A stretch of 64,000 nt of DNA from Leucobacter denitrificans (GCF_014396385.1 NZ_CP060716.1:372001-436000); one strand, 5' to 3'. Counted from the first letter of the stretch, positions 27,956-38,056 are shown. Made by a program: numbers and translations. Notes: generated by a model from the sequence alone, not told the origin.

Positions 27956-28372
27956 CTATGAGCGGATCAGTACCGTTCCAGCGATCTTGTCATGGAAGCC
28001 TCGCTGGTCTGAGTCCCAGACCAAGGGTGGGATGACAATGATTATGAGGAGGCTTCGCAGCAGTGGTCGCCATATTCCGACCCAACCTCCAGCGATAGGG
28101 ACGACGTGCATACCTGTGAAACGGTGGCCGAGCGAACCCCCAATGGTTGGGATGAACACCGCCTGGAGTACCACAAAAATAATCGGATGCCACCACATTG
28201 CAAACTCGCCACCGATGAGTAAATAGGCAGGAATCGAAGCAAGTGCCCAGTCAATGGCGAGGGCTATGAGACGGCGACCGATTCTTCCAATGGAACCCTG
28301 CCCGTGCTCAGGTAGCCCGAGCCGCTCTCCTGGATACTCGCTTGGAGCGAGCTCACCGAATTTTTGCGACAT
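27956..28372 (-). CDS. RDD family membrane protein
   Basis: 138 residues with three likely membrane segments (about 32-52, 60-80 and 105-125). The RDD domain is seen as R-R-L-I-A-L-A-I-D-W near 33, where the usual second Arg-Asp-Asp pattern is loosened. Members are poorly characterised; some act as Na+/H+ exchangers. It starts 3 nt after the DUF4191 stop, so the two are an operon. The pair next to glnA is conserved in Actinobacteria, which suggests a membrane role not yet defined. Confidence 0.85.
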   Translation of the reverse strand: MSQKFGELAPSEYPGERLGLPEHGQGSIGRIGRRLIALAIDWALASIPAYLLIGGEFAMWWHPIIFVVLQAVFIPTIGGSLGHRFTGMHVVPIAGGWVGIWRPLLRSLLIIIVIPPLVWDSDQRGFHDKIAGTVLIRS

Positions 28373-28375
28373 TGC

Positions 28376-29074
28376 TTACCGAGGGCGGGGTGCTCGAACG
28401 CGATTCGGGTCGATGCCCTTTGGTATTCCGACAGGACTTGCCTGGAGCGAAGATAGTCGGTTGTATACCGCCGCGATCTCGTTGCGGTTGAGCGCTGACT
28501 TGAGCTTTTGTAGCTCGCGTGTCAATTTTGGAAGTGGAATCGCACCCTCATCGGGTCCCACGTACAGATGGTGGATCGGAATATTCGAAATTGCACGCCG
28601 CAGCTTGCGTTCCTCGTCTTGCGAGATTCTACGCGTGCGTGCGAGAGAACCCTCTGAAATAAGCACGACTCCCGCGCGACCAATGACCCTATAGACCGCA
28701 TCTTGCTGGCGCGTCATGGCAACGGGCACCTCGGAACCTCGCCAGCTGCGGCGGAGCGCACTTTGAATAATTGCACCGACCGCACCGGGGCGCCCCTCGA
28801 TTTGAGCGTATGCAGTGGCTTCAGCTCGCCTACCGAGCACAATCATGGCGACAAGCAGGCCAGCCAGCACGCCGGTGAGTGGCCAAAGCACCCAAGCGAA
28901 CCAGTTGCCTGGGAGGAGCCATGCGAGCAATACCGCAACAAGTATGGGGCCGATAAACGAAAGAAGCATAAGAGGCGTGAGTAACCGGTCCGTTTGACGG
29001 GTGGTGTTGTACACCTGCACCATTTGCTTGATGCGGCCCGGTGACTTCGGGGTCTTTTGCTTCTCTTTCGCCAT
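28376..29074 (-). CDS. DUF4191 family membrane protein
   Basis: 232 residues: a basic N-terminus (K-E-K-Q-K-T-P-K), two membrane segments at about 32-53 and 57-77, then a cytosolic domain with G-R-A-G-V-V-L-I-S-E-G and P-R-P-R at the end. This is the actinobacterial DUF4191 family, of unknown function. It is the first gene of the pair with the RDD protein. The ATG has TACGAT 7 nt upstream and no ribosome site, so a leaderless mRNA is likely. In many relatives lipA and lipB lie upstream; here they do not. Confidence 0.87.
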   Translation of the reverse strand: MAKEKQKTPKSPGRIKQMVQVYNTTRQTDRLLTPLMLLSFIGPILVAVLLAWLLPGNWFAWVLWPLTGVLAGLLVAMIVLGRRAEATAYAQIEGRPGAVGAIIQSALRRSWRGSEVPVAMTRQQDAVYRVIGRAGVVLISEGSLARTRRISQDEERKLRRAISNIPIHHLYVGPDEGAIPLPKLTRELQKLKSALNRNEIAAVYNRLSSLQASPVGIPKGIDPNRVRAPRPR

Positions 29075-29081
29075 ACCATCT

Positions 29082-29087
29082 ATCGTA
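29082..29087 (-). promoter_or_regulatory. -10 hexamer for leaderless DUF4191 mRNA
   Basis: TACGAT on the minus strand lies 7 nt before the DUF4191 ATG at 29074. No Shine-Dalgarno is seen. Confidence 0.4.
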
Positions 29088-29252
29088 TCGCGTCACGGTG
29101 GCTTCGCTCATTCAGGCAGCGAGACGTTCACCAATGGCGAAGCTTCTACACAGCAGACTTTTGACTTGCTGTCTCCACAAAAGTGAAGCTATCGCCGAGG
29201 TTGTGAAGGTCCGAGCTCCACCGCTGCGGATACTGAAATCAAGGTGGTGTGT

Positions 29253-29687
29253 ATGCGGAAAGACAAAGTTGAATTCGAGGCTTGTGAGTGGGCCTGGATT
29301 GTCGTTGAGTTAGTGAATCTTGGTATAGAACGACGGAAGAGAAGCTCCTGTCTCGGAATAGGTCTGAAAAGAGAGCTATCTATGATTCTGAGAACCAGTT
29401 CCGAAACGCGTTATCGCAAGGTGAATCGGCGTGAATTGCGGAAGACGTTCGATCACGCTCGAAATGGGCACGAATTGGGATGTGAAGCATTCGGTGTGTC
29501 GATATCAGAGATGATGCAACTGCTCCGGAACAGTAGCGATACGCCGGTCGTGTCGCTACTGTGTGAAGCACTTACGAGCGCCGCGGAAGAAATCATTGAG
29601 GAGCAACAATGGGATGCGGCAGTCGCCCGCGAGCTTGTAACGCTTCATGTGGGTCGTCGAATCACACCAAAGTTCAACAAAAAATGA
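29253..29687 (+). CDS. Unrecognised protein in a low-GC patch
   Basis: About 144 residues; I do not recognise the family. It is mixed charged and hydrophobic, rich in Arg and Glu, without membrane segments; the C-terminal 100 residues (M-I-L-R-T-S-S-E... to ...F-N-K-K) look most protein-like, with predicted helices such as I-S-E-M-M-Q-L-L-R. Base use is clearly richer in A+T than its neighbours. ATG at 29253 has AGGTGG about 6 nt upstream; an in-frame start at 29244 is also possible. Its stop lies inside a strong terminator shared with sucB. It occupies the DUF4191-sucB gap, where relatives often carry lipA/lipB. Possibly acquired by transfer. Confidence 0.55.
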   Translation: MRKDKVEFEACEWAWIVVELVNLGIERRKRSSCLGIGLKRELSMILRTSSETRYRKVNRRELRKTFDHARNGHELGCEAFGVSISEMMQLLRNSSDTPVVSLLCEALTSAAEEIIEEQQWDAAVARELVTLHVGRRITPKFNKK

Positions 29688-29724
29688 GGTGGGCTCCGAA
29701 CTAGTGCTCGGAGCCCACCTCATT
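29683..29724. terminator. Bidirectional terminator between the unrecognised gene and sucB
   Basis: A perfect 17-bp stem (29683-29699 with 29708-29724) with 8-nt loop. The stop codon of the gene at 29253 is within the left arm. It serves convergent transcription. Confidence 0.85.
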
Positions 29725-29741
29725 GATGGATAACCAGATAA

Positions 29742-31511
29742 CTAGATACCTAGATCCGCTTCAAAATTGCCCTCTTCAAGGCGTGACTTCATTTGCGTCA
29801 GGAAGCGGGCTGCATCTGCTCCATCAATCGTGCGGTGATCGTAGGAGAGCGCCAAGTACACGTATGACCGCACTCCAATCGAATCTCCATCAGGAGTAGA
29901 AACAACACCAGGCTCCTTGACTACCGCACCCGTTCCGAGGATTGCGGACTGCGGAAGGAAAACGAGCGGGGTGTCGAACAGGGCGCCGCGGGAGCCGGTG
30001 TTCGTGAGCGTAAACGTTCCACCGCTGAGCTCATCTGGGGTGAGCTTGTTATTCCGCGTTCTGTCGGCCAGCTCAGCAATCTCCGTCGAGATCTGAGCGA
30101 TATTCTTCGATCCGGCGTCGCGAAGTACAGGGGTGAGCAGACCGCGCTCAGTGTCCACAGCAATGCTCAGGTTCTCGACGTCAGGGTAGACGATCGAATC
30201 ATCTTCGACCGTCGAGTTAATCACAGGGTAAGCCTGAAGCGCTTCAACCGCTGCAATCGCGAAGAATGGCAGGAAGGAAAGCTTCGAGCCAGTCTTTTCA
30301 AGGAACGCATCTTTCTTCGCCTGGCGAAGCTGTGCCACCCGGGTCACATCGACCTTCACCGTTGTGGTCAGCTGTGCAGTGGTTTGCAATGAAGCAACCG
30401 CACGCTCGGCCACAATCTTGCGGAGTCGACTCATCTTCTGAGTTGTTCCGCGGAGTTCGGAAACAACGCGTTCAACTGGCTTGGCCGCAGTTGCTGCTGG
30501 TTCTGCAGCTGTCGATGTAGTCGCGGTCGCCGCAGCGATCACGTCTTCTTTACGAATTCGGCCGCCAACACCGGTTCCCGTGATCGTACTGAGATCGACA
30601 CCCCGCTCATTCGCGAGTTTGCGCACGATTGGAGTGACATAACCCGAAGCGCTGCTGTCGGACTGAGCCGAATCAGATGCGGTCGCGGCAGCAGCAGGCG
30701 CAGGTGCAGACGCTGGCTTCGCGGGCTCAGGAGCTGCGGCAGGCGCAGGTGCCTGTTCCACTGGAGCTGGCTCTGCGGCATCGGCCGCGGGGGGAGCCTG
30801 CTCCGCGGGAGCGGGGGTCTCCTGTGTAGGCGGTTCAGAAGCTTCGGTTTGCTGGGTCACGCCGCTGCCGATACGTGCAAGTACACCACCGACCTCGACC
30901 GTCTCGTCTTCGCCGACCAAGACTTCTTGCAGCACACCCGCGATAGGTGAGGGCACCTCGGTGTCAACCTTGTCGGTCGAGACCTCGAGTAGCGGTTCAT
31001 CTACTTCAACAGACTCTCCAACTTGCTTGAGCCAGCGAGTAACTGTGCCCTCGGTGATTGACTCACCGAGCGAGGGGAGAAGGACATCTTGCGAGTCACC
31101 ACTCGTTGCTGCTGCTGGCGCTGAAGTCGCTGGCGCTGAAGTCGCTGGCGCTGAAGTCGCTGGCGCTGTCGGCGCAGCAGGAGCGGCCTCGGCTGGCTTT
31201 TGGTCTTCTGGAGCCGGAGCAGCGCTTTCTGCGGGGGCGCTTGCTTCAGGTGCGCTCGAAGACTGAGCACCACTGCCGTCACCAATGCGTGCAAGTACTG
31301 CGCCAACCTCGGCGGTCTCGTCTTCCTGCACGAGGATCTCTTCGATTACGCCCGCTACGGGCGAGGGGACCTCCGTGTCGACCTTGTCGGTCGAGACCTC
31401 AAGTAACGGCTCGTCAACCTCGACCGTGTCACCAACCTGCTTGAGCCAGCGGGTGACCGTGCCTTCGGTAACGCTCTCACCCAGTGCGGGGAGGACAACC
31501 GATTCACTCAT
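29742..31511 (-). CDS. sucB: Dihydrolipoamide acyltransferase E2 with two lipoyl domains
   Basis: 589 residues. Order: lipoyl domain 1 (1-77, lipoylated Lys43 in T-D-K-V-D), Ala/Pro linker, lipoyl domain 2 (about 140-215, Lys181), a second linker, E3-binding domain (about 290-327), catalytic domain (about 350-589) with His559 and Asp563 in Y-D-H-R-T-I-D-G. In Actinobacteria this gene, often named sucB or dlaT, is the E2 of pyruvate dehydrogenase, working with AceE and Lpd. The linker holds tandem A-P-A-T-S repeats. It follows lpd by 47 nt. Lipoylation needs LipA/LipB or a ligase, none of which is in this window. Confidence 0.94.
   Translation of the reverse strand: MSESVVLPALGESVTEGTVTRWLKQVGDTVEVDEPLLEVSTDKVDTEVPSPVAGVIEEILVQEDETAEVGAVLARIGDGSGAQSSSAPEASAPAESAAPAPEDQKPAEAAPAAPTAPATSAPATSAPATSAPAAATSGDSQDVLLPSLGESITEGTVTRWLKQVGESVEVDEPLLEVSTDKVDTEVPSPIAGVLQEVLVGEDETVEVGGVLARIGSGVTQQTEASEPPTQETPAPAEQAPPAADAAEPAPVEQAPAPAAAPEPAKPASAPAPAAAATASDSAQSDSSASGYVTPIVRKLANERGVDLSTITGTGVGGRIRKEDVIAAATATTSTAAEPAATAAKPVERVVSELRGTTQKMSRLRKIVAERAVASLQTTAQLTTTVKVDVTRVAQLRQAKKDAFLEKTGSKLSFLPFFAIAAVEALQAYPVINSTVEDDSIVYPDVENLSIAVDTERGLLTPVLRDAGSKNIAQISTEIAELADRTRNNKLTPDELSGGTFTLTNTGSRGALFDTPLVFLPQSAILGTGAVVKEPGVVSTPDGDSIGVRSYVYLALSYDHRTIDGADAARFLTQMKSRLEEGNFEADLGI
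31114..31167. repeat. 15-bp tandem repeat in the sucB linker
   Basis: Three perfect copies of a 15-bp unit and a partial fourth encode a repeating five-residue Ala-Pro-Ala-Thr-Ser linker unit on the minus strand. Copy number may vary among strains. Confidence 0.85.
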
Positions 31512-31558
31512 CGCGTTTCTCCTTCTGAATTCTTCTCGAATTACTCGTGCAGTCGCGA

Positions 31559-32932
31559 CTAGATCGCGTGCAGTGGCTTTCCGGCGAGCTTCAACATCGC
31601 TTCACCGATCGTCTCATTCTGGGTTGGGTGCCCGTGTACAAACGGAGCAACGTCTTCAGGTGAAGCCTCCCAATTCACGATGAGCTGAGCTTCACCAACG
31701 AGCTCACCCACGCGTGCACCGATCATGTGCACCCCAACTACGGGGCCATTGTTAACCCGGACTGCCTTGACGCTTCCTGCGGTACCGAGGATCGAACTCT
31801 TTGCGTTGCCTGCGAGGTTGTACTCGTATGAAGTCACGTTTTCGGCGCCGAACTTCTCTGCTGCCTTCGACTCGGTGAGGCCCACCGATGCAATCTCAGG
31901 ATCACAGTAGGTGACCTTAGGAATGTTCACGTCTTCAACGATGACAGGAGAAAGGCCTGCAATCTCCTCAGCTACGAAGATGCCCTGCTGGTAGCCGCGG
32001 TGCGCAAGCTGCAGACCGGGAACAATATCGCCAACTGCGTAGACACCCGCGACGTTTGTGGCGAGTCGCTCGTTGGTGAGCACGAATCCACGATCCATCT
32101 CGATGCCAACTTCTTCGTAGCCGAGACCCTGCGTAGCTGGGCCACGACCGACAGCGACGAGCAGGTAGTCAGCGGAGAGCTCGGTTCCATCTTCGAGTGT
32201 CACGGTGACGCTCGAGTCATCTTGGGTAACGCCTTGGAAGCGTACGCCAAGCTTGAAGCCGATTCCACGCTTCTTAAAAGCGCGCTCAAGCTGCTTCGAC
32301 ACCGACTCTTCTTCGTTTGGAACGAGATGGGGGAGTCCCTCAATGATGGTGACCTCTGAACCAAAGGACCGCCAAACGCTCGCAAACTCAACACCGATAA
32401 CACCGCCGCCGAGTACGAGGACCTTCTCAGGAATCTCGTCAAGTTCGAGAGCGTGTTCACTGGTGATCACACGACCTGAGATCTCGAGCCCTGGGAGCGA
32501 CCGTGAATACGAGCCAGAGGCAAGCACCACGTTCTTACCCACAAGTGTGTCTTCGCCCACTGTGACAGTGTTGGCTGCTGAGAGGCGGCCTTCACCTGCG
32601 AATACAGTGATGCCATTTGCCTTGAGTAGTCCCTGGAGTCCCTTGAACTTACCGGCGATGAGCTTTTCACGGAAGCTGTTGACAGCGGTGATGTCGATGC
32701 TCTCAACCGAGGAGTTCACACCGTACACGGACCCCTCGCGTGCGACATCAGCAATCTCAGCCGAGTGCAAGAGTGCCTTCGTGGGAACACAACCCCGGTG
32801 GAGGCAAGTTCCGCCAAGCTTGTCCTTTTCAACGATTGCTGCGGTCATCCCGAGCTGCGTCGCTCGGATTGCTGTTGCATATCCGGCGCTGCCGCCGCCC
32901 AAAACTACGATGTCAAACTGGTGCTCGGCCAA
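31559..32932 (-). CDS. lpd: Dihydrolipoamide dehydrogenase
   Basis: E3 of the 2-oxoacid dehydrogenase complexes; reoxidises dihydrolipoyl groups using FAD and NAD+. 457 residues. FAD motif G-G-G-S-A-G near 12-17, redox disulfide C43-L-H-R-G-C48, second nucleotide motif L-G-G-G-V-I-G-V-E near 180, and the C-terminal H-x-H-P-T-Q segment. The start is TTG at 32932, supported by GGGAG about 9 nt upstream; the frame continues to 32992 without homology-like sequence. It is the promoter-proximal gene of lpd-sucB and is divergent from the PAC2 gene. Confidence 0.95.
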   Translation of the reverse strand: MAEHQFDIVVLGGGSAGYATAIRATQLGMTAAIVEKDKLGGTCLHRGCVPTKALLHSAEIADVAREGSVYGVNSSVESIDITAVNSFREKLIAGKFKGLQGLLKANGITVFAGEGRLSAANTVTVGEDTLVGKNVVLASGSYSRSLPGLEISGRVITSEHALELDEIPEKVLVLGGGVIGVEFASVWRSFGSEVTIIEGLPHLVPNEEESVSKQLERAFKKRGIGFKLGVRFQGVTQDDSSVTVTLEDGTELSADYLLVAVGRGPATQGLGYEEVGIEMDRGFVLTNERLATNVAGVYAVGDIVPGLQLAHRGYQQGIFVAEEIAGLSPVIVEDVNIPKVTYCDPEIASVGLTESKAAEKFGAENVTSYEYNLAGNAKSSILGTAGSVKAVRVNNGPVVGVHMIGARVGELVGEAQLIVNWEASPEDVAPFVHGHPTQNETIGEAMLKLAGKPLHAI

Positions 32933-33082
32933 GTGGGGTCTCCCTCGGTTCAAAAATTTAATGCCTGTCCCGCGCGATGGTGCGGCGTGCACAAATTAGC
33001 CTACTACCTCAGTGAATCTGCGTGAGTGAACTTGCGTGTGTTCGCTGTTCGCGCATTTCAGCCCGTTGCCTGGTGGGCTTCG

Positions 33083-33088
33083 TAGAAT
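33083..33088 (+). promoter_or_regulatory. -10 hexamer for leaderless PAC2 mRNA
   Basis: TAGAAT lies 6 nt before the GTG at 33095. The -35 region is weak, as is usual for this group. Confidence 0.45.
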
Positions 33089-33094
33089 GAAGGT

Positions 33095-34027
33095 GTGACC
33101 GAATCATTATTCTCAGCTGTGCACGCAGAGCGCAGGGGGAGTGTTCCGAAGGGCATTCCTCTCGTTGTCGTGCTTTCGGGGGCAAGTGATGCCGGTGGTG
33201 CAATCTCGCAACTCGAAGAATATATGTGGGAGCGCACAGGGCCCGAGGAGATTATTCGCTTTGATGCCGACCAGTTGTTGGACTATCGCTCCCGCAGGCC
33301 ATTGATTACGTTCAACGAAGACCATTTCATCGACTACAGTCCTGAAGAGCTCACCCTCAGTCTCGCTCGAGACGAGCTCGACGCGCCGTTCCTTTTACTT
33401 TCCGGTTTCGAACCCGACTTCCGGTGGGAAGCGTTCGTCGACGCAGTGCTATTACTCGCACACGAGTTTGAGGTTTCCGTAACTACCTGGATGCAGGCCA
33501 TACCTATGCCAGTGCCACACACCCGCGGTGTGGTGAGCACGGTGAGTGGATCGCGTGACGATCTTATTGAGCGATCAATATGGCAGCCCAAGACCAGGCT
33601 CTCAGCGAGTGTGGTCCATCTTCTTGAATACCGACTTCACGGCGTGGGCGAAGAGGTCGTGGGATACGCGCACCTTGTTCCGCACTACCTCTCGAACAAT
33701 GAGTATCCAGAGGTTCTGTGTGCTGAGCTCGATGGAATCATGGCAGCGACAGGGTTGCTCTTCGCCACAGACGATATGCGTGAGAGAGCACAAGCGTTCC
33801 GCCTCCAAGTAGATCGGCAGATTGCAGATAATGATGAGTCTCGAGAAATGCTCGAGAACCTTGAGCGCCGTTTCGATATGTATATGGAACAGCAAGATGA
33901 GCGCAGTTCACTGCTCGGCGAAGACCAGGCTATGCCTACCGCGGATCAGCTCGCGAGCGAGCTAGAACGCTTCTTGGCAGAGCGTCAACAGGGCCCTGAA
34001 CAGACCGATGGGCCAGGCGTGCAATAA
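33095..34027 (+). CDS. PAC2 family protein
   Basis: 310 residues of the PAC2 (proteasome assembly chaperone 2-like) family, common in Actinobacteria and structurally close to nucleoside phosphorylase-like folds; the role is unknown. The N-terminal V-V-V-L-S-G-A-S-D-A-G-G segment and the M-P-V-P-H-T-R-G motif near residue 139 are typical. The C-terminal 60 residues are charged and likely coiled coil (E-M-L-E-N-L-E-R-R-F). It precedes sigA by 116 nt. GTG start, probably leaderless. Confidence 0.87.
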   Translation: MTESLFSAVHAERRGSVPKGIPLVVVLSGASDAGGAISQLEEYMWERTGPEEIIRFDADQLLDYRSRRPLITFNEDHFIDYSPEELTLSLARDELDAPFLLLSGFEPDFRWEAFVDAVLLLAHEFEVSVTTWMQAIPMPVPHTRGVVSTVSGSRDDLIERSIWQPKTRLSASVVHLLEYRLHGVGEEVVGYAHLVPHYLSNNEYPEVLCAELDGIMAATGLLFATDDMRERAQAFRLQVDRQIADNDESREMLENLERRFDMYMEQQDERSSLLGEDQAMPTADQLASELERFLAERQQGPEQTDGPGVQ

Positions 34028-34091
34028 TAGACTCACGAACCCATTCAATCGCCGTGGGAATACGGCGGACTTGACATGGGTTTTCATGGTG

Positions 34092-34119
34092 TGCGCGTGT
34101 TTTCTAAATTTCACGCGCA
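34092..34119 (+). other. Hairpin in the sigA leader
   Basis: TGCGCGTG and CACGCGCA form a perfect 8-bp stem with a 12-nt AT-rich loop, ending 24 nt before the sigA GTG. It might affect mRNA stability or translation, or mark a weak end for the PAC2 transcript. Confidence 0.4.
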
Positions 34120-34143
34120 TCGAGAGATCTGAGAGGCCTTTGC

Positions 34144-35397
34144 GTGGCAGCAACGACAACTAGCAAGAATCGCTCGGCGAAGACCGCCGATAGCGAGGAA
34201 CAGACCGAAGCCGAAAAGAAGCCAGTGAAGAAGGCTGCGGCTACGGCTAAGAAGGCGGCAGCGTCAAAGCCCGCCAAGAAGAAGGACACTGCAAAAAAGT
34301 CCACCCGCGCGAAGAAGACTGACGACCTTATTGACGAAGAGTCAGAAGAGGTAGTTACGCAGGAAACCGAGGCTCCTGAAGAGGAACAAACAACACCGGA
34401 GCATTCAGAGCCACTTCCAACGGGTGCGATCGTCCTCAAAGCCGGCGATGAGGAAGACGTTCCTACCGTTACTACGGCTATCCCGGGTGCAACTGCCGAC
34501 CCGGTGAAGGATTATCTCAAGCAAATCGGCAAGGTCGCTCTGTTGAATGCGGCTGAAGAGGTCGAACTCGCCATGCGGATCGAGGCCGGCCTTTTCGCTG
34601 AAGAGAAGCTTGCTACCGAGACTGGCCTTCCGAAGAAACTTGAACGCGAACTCAAATGGGTTGCTCGTGATGGGCAGCGGGCCAAGAGCCACCTGCTCGG
34701 CGCAAACCTCCGTCTTGTAGTTTCGCTCGCAAAGCGTTACACAGGTCGTGGTATGCAATTCCTGGATCTTATTCAGGAAGGTAACCTTGGCCTGATTCGT
34801 GCGGTCGAGAAGTTTGATTACACTAAGGGATTCAAGTTCTCGACATACGCGACATGGTGGATCCGTCAGGCGATTACTCGTGCAATGGCAGACCAGGCGC
34901 GTACGATCCGTATTCCCGTGCACATGGTTGAGGTCATCAACAAGCTTGCACGTGTGCAGCGGCAGATGCTCCAGGATCTGGGCCGCGAACCGACTCCAGA
35001 AGAGCTGAGCCGCGAGCTCGACATGACCACTGAAAAGGTCATCGAGGTACAGAAGTATGGCCGCGAGCCTATTTCACTGCATACCCCACTGGGTGAAGAC
35101 GGTGACAGCGAGTTCGGCGACCTCATCGAGGATACAGAGGCAGTCGTTCCTGCAGATGCTGTTGGGTTCACAATGCTGCAGCAGCAGCTCGAACAACTGC
35201 TCGATTCGCTTTCCGACCGTGAGGCCGGCGTCATCAAGATGCGTTTTGGGCTCGGAGACGGCATGCCAAAGACACTCGATCAGATTGGCGACACATTCGG
35301 TGTAACACGCGAGCGAATTCGCCAGATTGAATCGAAGACGATGGCGAAGCTTCGCCATCCATCACGTAGCCAGCAACTGCGCGACTACCTCGAGTAA
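34144..35397 (+). CDS. sigA: Primary sigma factor (RpoD/SigA)
   Basis: 417 residues. A Lys/Ala-rich, low-complexity N-terminus (about 1-90) precedes region 1.2 ([11 protein letters not shown]), region 2 ([12 protein letters not shown] and [12 protein letters not shown]), region 3, and region 4 with [10 protein letters not shown]. This is the housekeeping sigma factor, needed for most promoters. GTG start at 34144 with GAGAGG about 9 nt upstream. A strong terminator follows. Position before DUF7455 and the topoisomerase subunit gene is conserved in Microbacteriaceae. Confidence 0.96.
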   Translation: MAATTTSKNRSAKTADSEEQTEAEKKPVKKAAATAKKAAASKPAKKKDTAKKSTRAKKTDDLIDEESEEVVTQETEAPEEEQTTPEHSEPLPTGAIVLKAGDEEDVPTVTTAIPGATADPVKDYLKQIGKVALLNAAEEVELAMRIEAGLFAEEKLATETGLPKKLERELKWVARDGQRAKSHLLGANLRLVVSLAKRYTGRGMQFLDLIQEGNLGLIRAVEKFDYTKGFKFSTYATWWIRQAITRAMADQARTIRIPVHMVEVINKLARVQRQMLQDLGREPTPEELSRELDMTTEKVIEVQKYGREPISLHTPLGEDGDSEFGDLIEDTEAVVPADAVGFTMLQQQLEQLLDSLSDREAGVIKMRFGLGDGMPKTLDQIGDTFGVTRERIRQIESKTMAKLRHPSRSQQLRDYLE

Positions 35398-35405
35398 ACA
35401 AGTAT

Positions 35406-35448
35406 AAGTGATGGGCCCCAACCAAAAGGTTGGGGCCCATCACTTTTG
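35406..35448 (+). terminator. sigA terminator
   Basis: An 18-bp perfect stem (35406-35423 with 35428-35445), AAAA loop and a T run. On the other strand it could also end the DUF7455 transcript. Confidence 0.92.
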
Positions 35449-35494
35449 TCAGAGGATCATAGTCACGATCAGTGCATCAGAGGCACCGAGTAAC

Positions 35495-35719
35495 TTATGC
35501 ATTCAACTTGTGGCTCTCGTCGTACCAGCTATCTGCAATTGGACGAAGCTTCGGTTCATGCTTCTTTGCGTGGTGAGCGCAGAAGAGCAATTCACTCCCG
35601 CTCAGTTCAGCGCGTACGTAAGCTTGCGCCCCACAGCTGTCGCAACGGTCGAGTGCGCTCATTGGACGGTTTGCTTCGTTCACTTCCGTCGCTTCAGCGG
35701 TTTGCTCTAATGTGCTCAT
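35495..35719 (-). CDS. DUF7455 family small zinc-binding protein
   Basis: 74 residues with a likely metal site: C-D-S-C near residue 26 and F-C-A-H-H-A near 47. The family is conserved in Actinobacteria between sigA and the topoisomerase subunit B gene; function unknown. The N-terminal 20 residues are acidic and variable. It is convergent with sigA and shares its terminator. Confidence 0.85.
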   Translation of the reverse strand: MSTLEQTAEATEVNEANRPMSALDRCDSCGAQAYVRAELSGSELLFCAHHAKKHEPKLRPIADSWYDESHKLNA

Positions 35720-35921
35720 ATCTACCTCCCGGCAACTTAGGTGTAACCATCAAATCATTAGAAGTTGCAGGAATGGCTTAACTTCGGCGCTGTTTCGCTC
35801 AGCGCGTAGGTGTTGCAGGTCAGGCTAGTGCTAGATATTGCCACTCGCCGCACTGCCTCGCTCAGGATGTCAGTGGGGTGGAATACAGTATGAGGGCATT
35901 AAAGAAAGCAGGTTCACTCCC

Positions 35922-38015
35922 GTGGCAGATTCGAGCTATTCGGCCAGACACCTCACTGTTCTTGAGGGCCTAGAGGCGGTTCGCAAGCGACCGGGAATGT
36001 ATATCGGCACGACGGACTCGCGTGGTCTCATGCACTGCTTGTGGGAGATCATCGACAACTCGGTTGATGAGGCCCTCGCAGGCTACGGCACCAATATCCG
36101 TATTACCTTGCACGAGGACAACAGCGTGACGGTCGCAGATGATGGTCGCGGCGTGCCGGTAGATATCGAACCTCGAAGCGGTCTAAGTGGTGTAGAGCTT
36201 GTATTTACAAAGTTGCATGCCGGCGGCAAATTTGGTGGGGGCGGTTACGCATCCTCCGGCGGTCTGCACGGCGTGGGAGCCTCCGTAGTGAATGCTCTGT
36301 CTTCAAGGCTCGATGTTGAGGTAGACCGCGATGGAAAGACATGGGGCATGTCATTCCGGCACGGCGAACCAGGGGTGTTTTCGGGGGACGGGCCAGACAG
36401 CCCATTTACGCCGTTCGAGCAGTCCTCTGAACTCCGTGTTGTAGGCAAAGTTAAGAAAGGTCTGAGCGGGACTCGCGTCCGATACTGGGCTGATCCTCAG
36501 ATTTTTCTTCCTACCGCAAGGTTTGAACCTGAGTCGCTGATTGCCCGCGCTCGACAAACTGCCTTTCTCGTGCCAGGTCTTGGTATCGAGATTCGTGACG
36601 AGCGACCAGAGTCATTAGATGAGTCAGGCGAAGCTCCGATCCACAGCTTCAATTACGAAGGTGGGCTCGCTGAGTTCGTGAACTTTCTTTCATCCGATTC
36701 ACCGATCACCGACACCTGGCGAGTGACAGATTCAGGTAAGTTCACCGAAACTGTGCCGGTAATCGATGAGTCAACTGGGCACCTCGTATCACGGGAAGTC
36801 GAGCGAGAATGTGAAGTCGATATCGCACTGCGTTGGGGCACCGGCTACGAAACTGAGATACAAAGCTTCGTCAACATCATCGCAACCCCAAAGGGCGGTA
36901 CACACCTTGCTGGGTTTGAGCAGGGACTTACGAAGTTCTTCCGTAAACAGATAGAGCAGAATTCTCGCAAGCTCAAGGCAGGCAGCGACAGGCCGGATAA
37001 GGATGACATTCTTACCGGACTTACCGCGATCGTCACAGTACGGGTTCCCGAACCACAGTTTGAGGGGCAAACTAAGGAAGTTCTCGGCACTGCCGCAGTC
37101 CGTCAAATTGTCTCTAAAGCAGTGACAAGTGCACTGAACGCAAAGTTCGAGTCCGCGAAAAAGCACGACAAGCTGCAAACCGGTGCGCTGCTCGAGAAGA
37201 TGGTCTCGGAGATGAAGTCACGCATAGCGATGCGTGCTCAACGAGATACCGCTAGGCGCAAGAGCACACTTGAAAACTCATCGCTGCCCGCAAAGCTCAT
37301 TGACTGCCGCTCGAAAGATGTCGCGAACTCAGAGTTATTCATCGTTGAGGGTGACAGTGCGCTCGGAACTGCACGACCCGCTCGCGACAGTGAATATCAG
37401 GCTCTTCTGCCGATTCGAGGAAAGATCCTAAACGTGCAGAAGGCATCGCTTGCTGAGATGCTTTCGAACACTGAGTGTGGAGCGATCATTAAAGTTATTG
37501 GGGCGGGATCTGGGCGAGATTTTGACCTCGAACTCGCGCGATACGGCAAAGTCATTCTCATGAGTGACGCAGATGTTGACGGTGCACATATTCGTACACT
37601 CTTGCTCACACTCTTTTTCCGCTATATGCGACCCATGCTGGAGGCTGGCCGCGTATATGCAGCGGTTCCTCCGTTGCACCGAGTTGTTGTGCAGAACGCT
37701 GGGCGCAAACCGAACGACATTATCTACACGTACAGTGAGCGGGAGCTGCAAGAAGTTCTGAAGAACCTGCACAAGCGCGGCAAAAAGTATGTTGAACCAA
37801 TTCAGCGCTATAAAGGCCTCGGAGAGATGGATGCAGATCAGCTCGCTGAGACGACAATGGATCGCGAGCACCGTACACTCCGGCGTGTAAGGCTTGAAGA
37901 CGCCCATGCCGCCTCGCAGGTTTTCGAGTTGCTCATGGGGAATGAGGTCGCTCCGCGCAAGGAGTTCATTATTGAGAACGCGGACGATCTCGACAGAGAG
38001 CGAATCGACGCCTAA
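35922..38015 (+). CDS. parE: Type IIA DNA topoisomerase subunit B (topoisomerase IV-like)
   Basis: 697 residues. GHKL ATPase domain at the N-terminus (E-I-I-D-N-S-V-D-E-A, D-D-G-R-G-V-P, G-L-H-G-V-G-A-S-V), transducer, then TOPRIM with E-G-D-S-A-L-G and D-A-D-V-D-G-A-H. The E-G-D-S-A-L-G-T-A form, rather than E-G-D-S-A-G-G, separates this actinobacterial ParE-like family from GyrB. GTG at 35922 is chosen because the family starts near V-A-D-S-S-Y-S; the frame continues upstream. A TACAGT hexamer near 35885 may be its promoter. The A subunit is encoded convergently just downstream. Confidence 0.92.
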   Translation: MADSSYSARHLTVLEGLEAVRKRPGMYIGTTDSRGLMHCLWEIIDNSVDEALAGYGTNIRITLHEDNSVTVADDGRGVPVDIEPRSGLSGVELVFTKLHAGGKFGGGGYASSGGLHGVGASVVNALSSRLDVEVDRDGKTWGMSFRHGEPGVFSGDGPDSPFTPFEQSSELRVVGKVKKGLSGTRVRYWADPQIFLPTARFEPESLIARARQTAFLVPGLGIEIRDERPESLDESGEAPIHSFNYEGGLAEFVNFLSSDSPITDTWRVTDSGKFTETVPVIDESTGHLVSREVERECEVDIALRWGTGYETEIQSFVNIIATPKGGTHLAGFEQGLTKFFRKQIEQNSRKLKAGSDRPDKDDILTGLTAIVTVRVPEPQFEGQTKEVLGTAAVRQIVSKAVTSALNAKFESAKKHDKLQTGALLEKMVSEMKSRIAMRAQRDTARRKSTLENSSLPAKLIDCRSKDVANSELFIVEGDSALGTARPARDSEYQALLPIRGKILNVQKASLAEMLSNTECGAIIKVIGAGSGRDFDLELARYGKVILMSDADVDGAHIRTLLLTLFFRYMRPMLEAGRVYAAVPPLHRVVVQNAGRKPNDIIYTYSERELQEVLKNLHKRGKKYVEPIQRYKGLGEMDADQLAETTMDREHRTLRRVRLEDAHAASQVFELLMGNEVAPRKEFIIENADDLDRERIDA

Positions 38016-38056
38016 GCGCTCTGAGCTGCCAAAACCGGTCGAGGAACAAGCCTCCG

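Noticed and set aside
30961..31683. Plus-strand Ala/Ser-rich open frames over sucB
   Set aside because: These mirror the repeats of the sucB linker and lipoyl domains.
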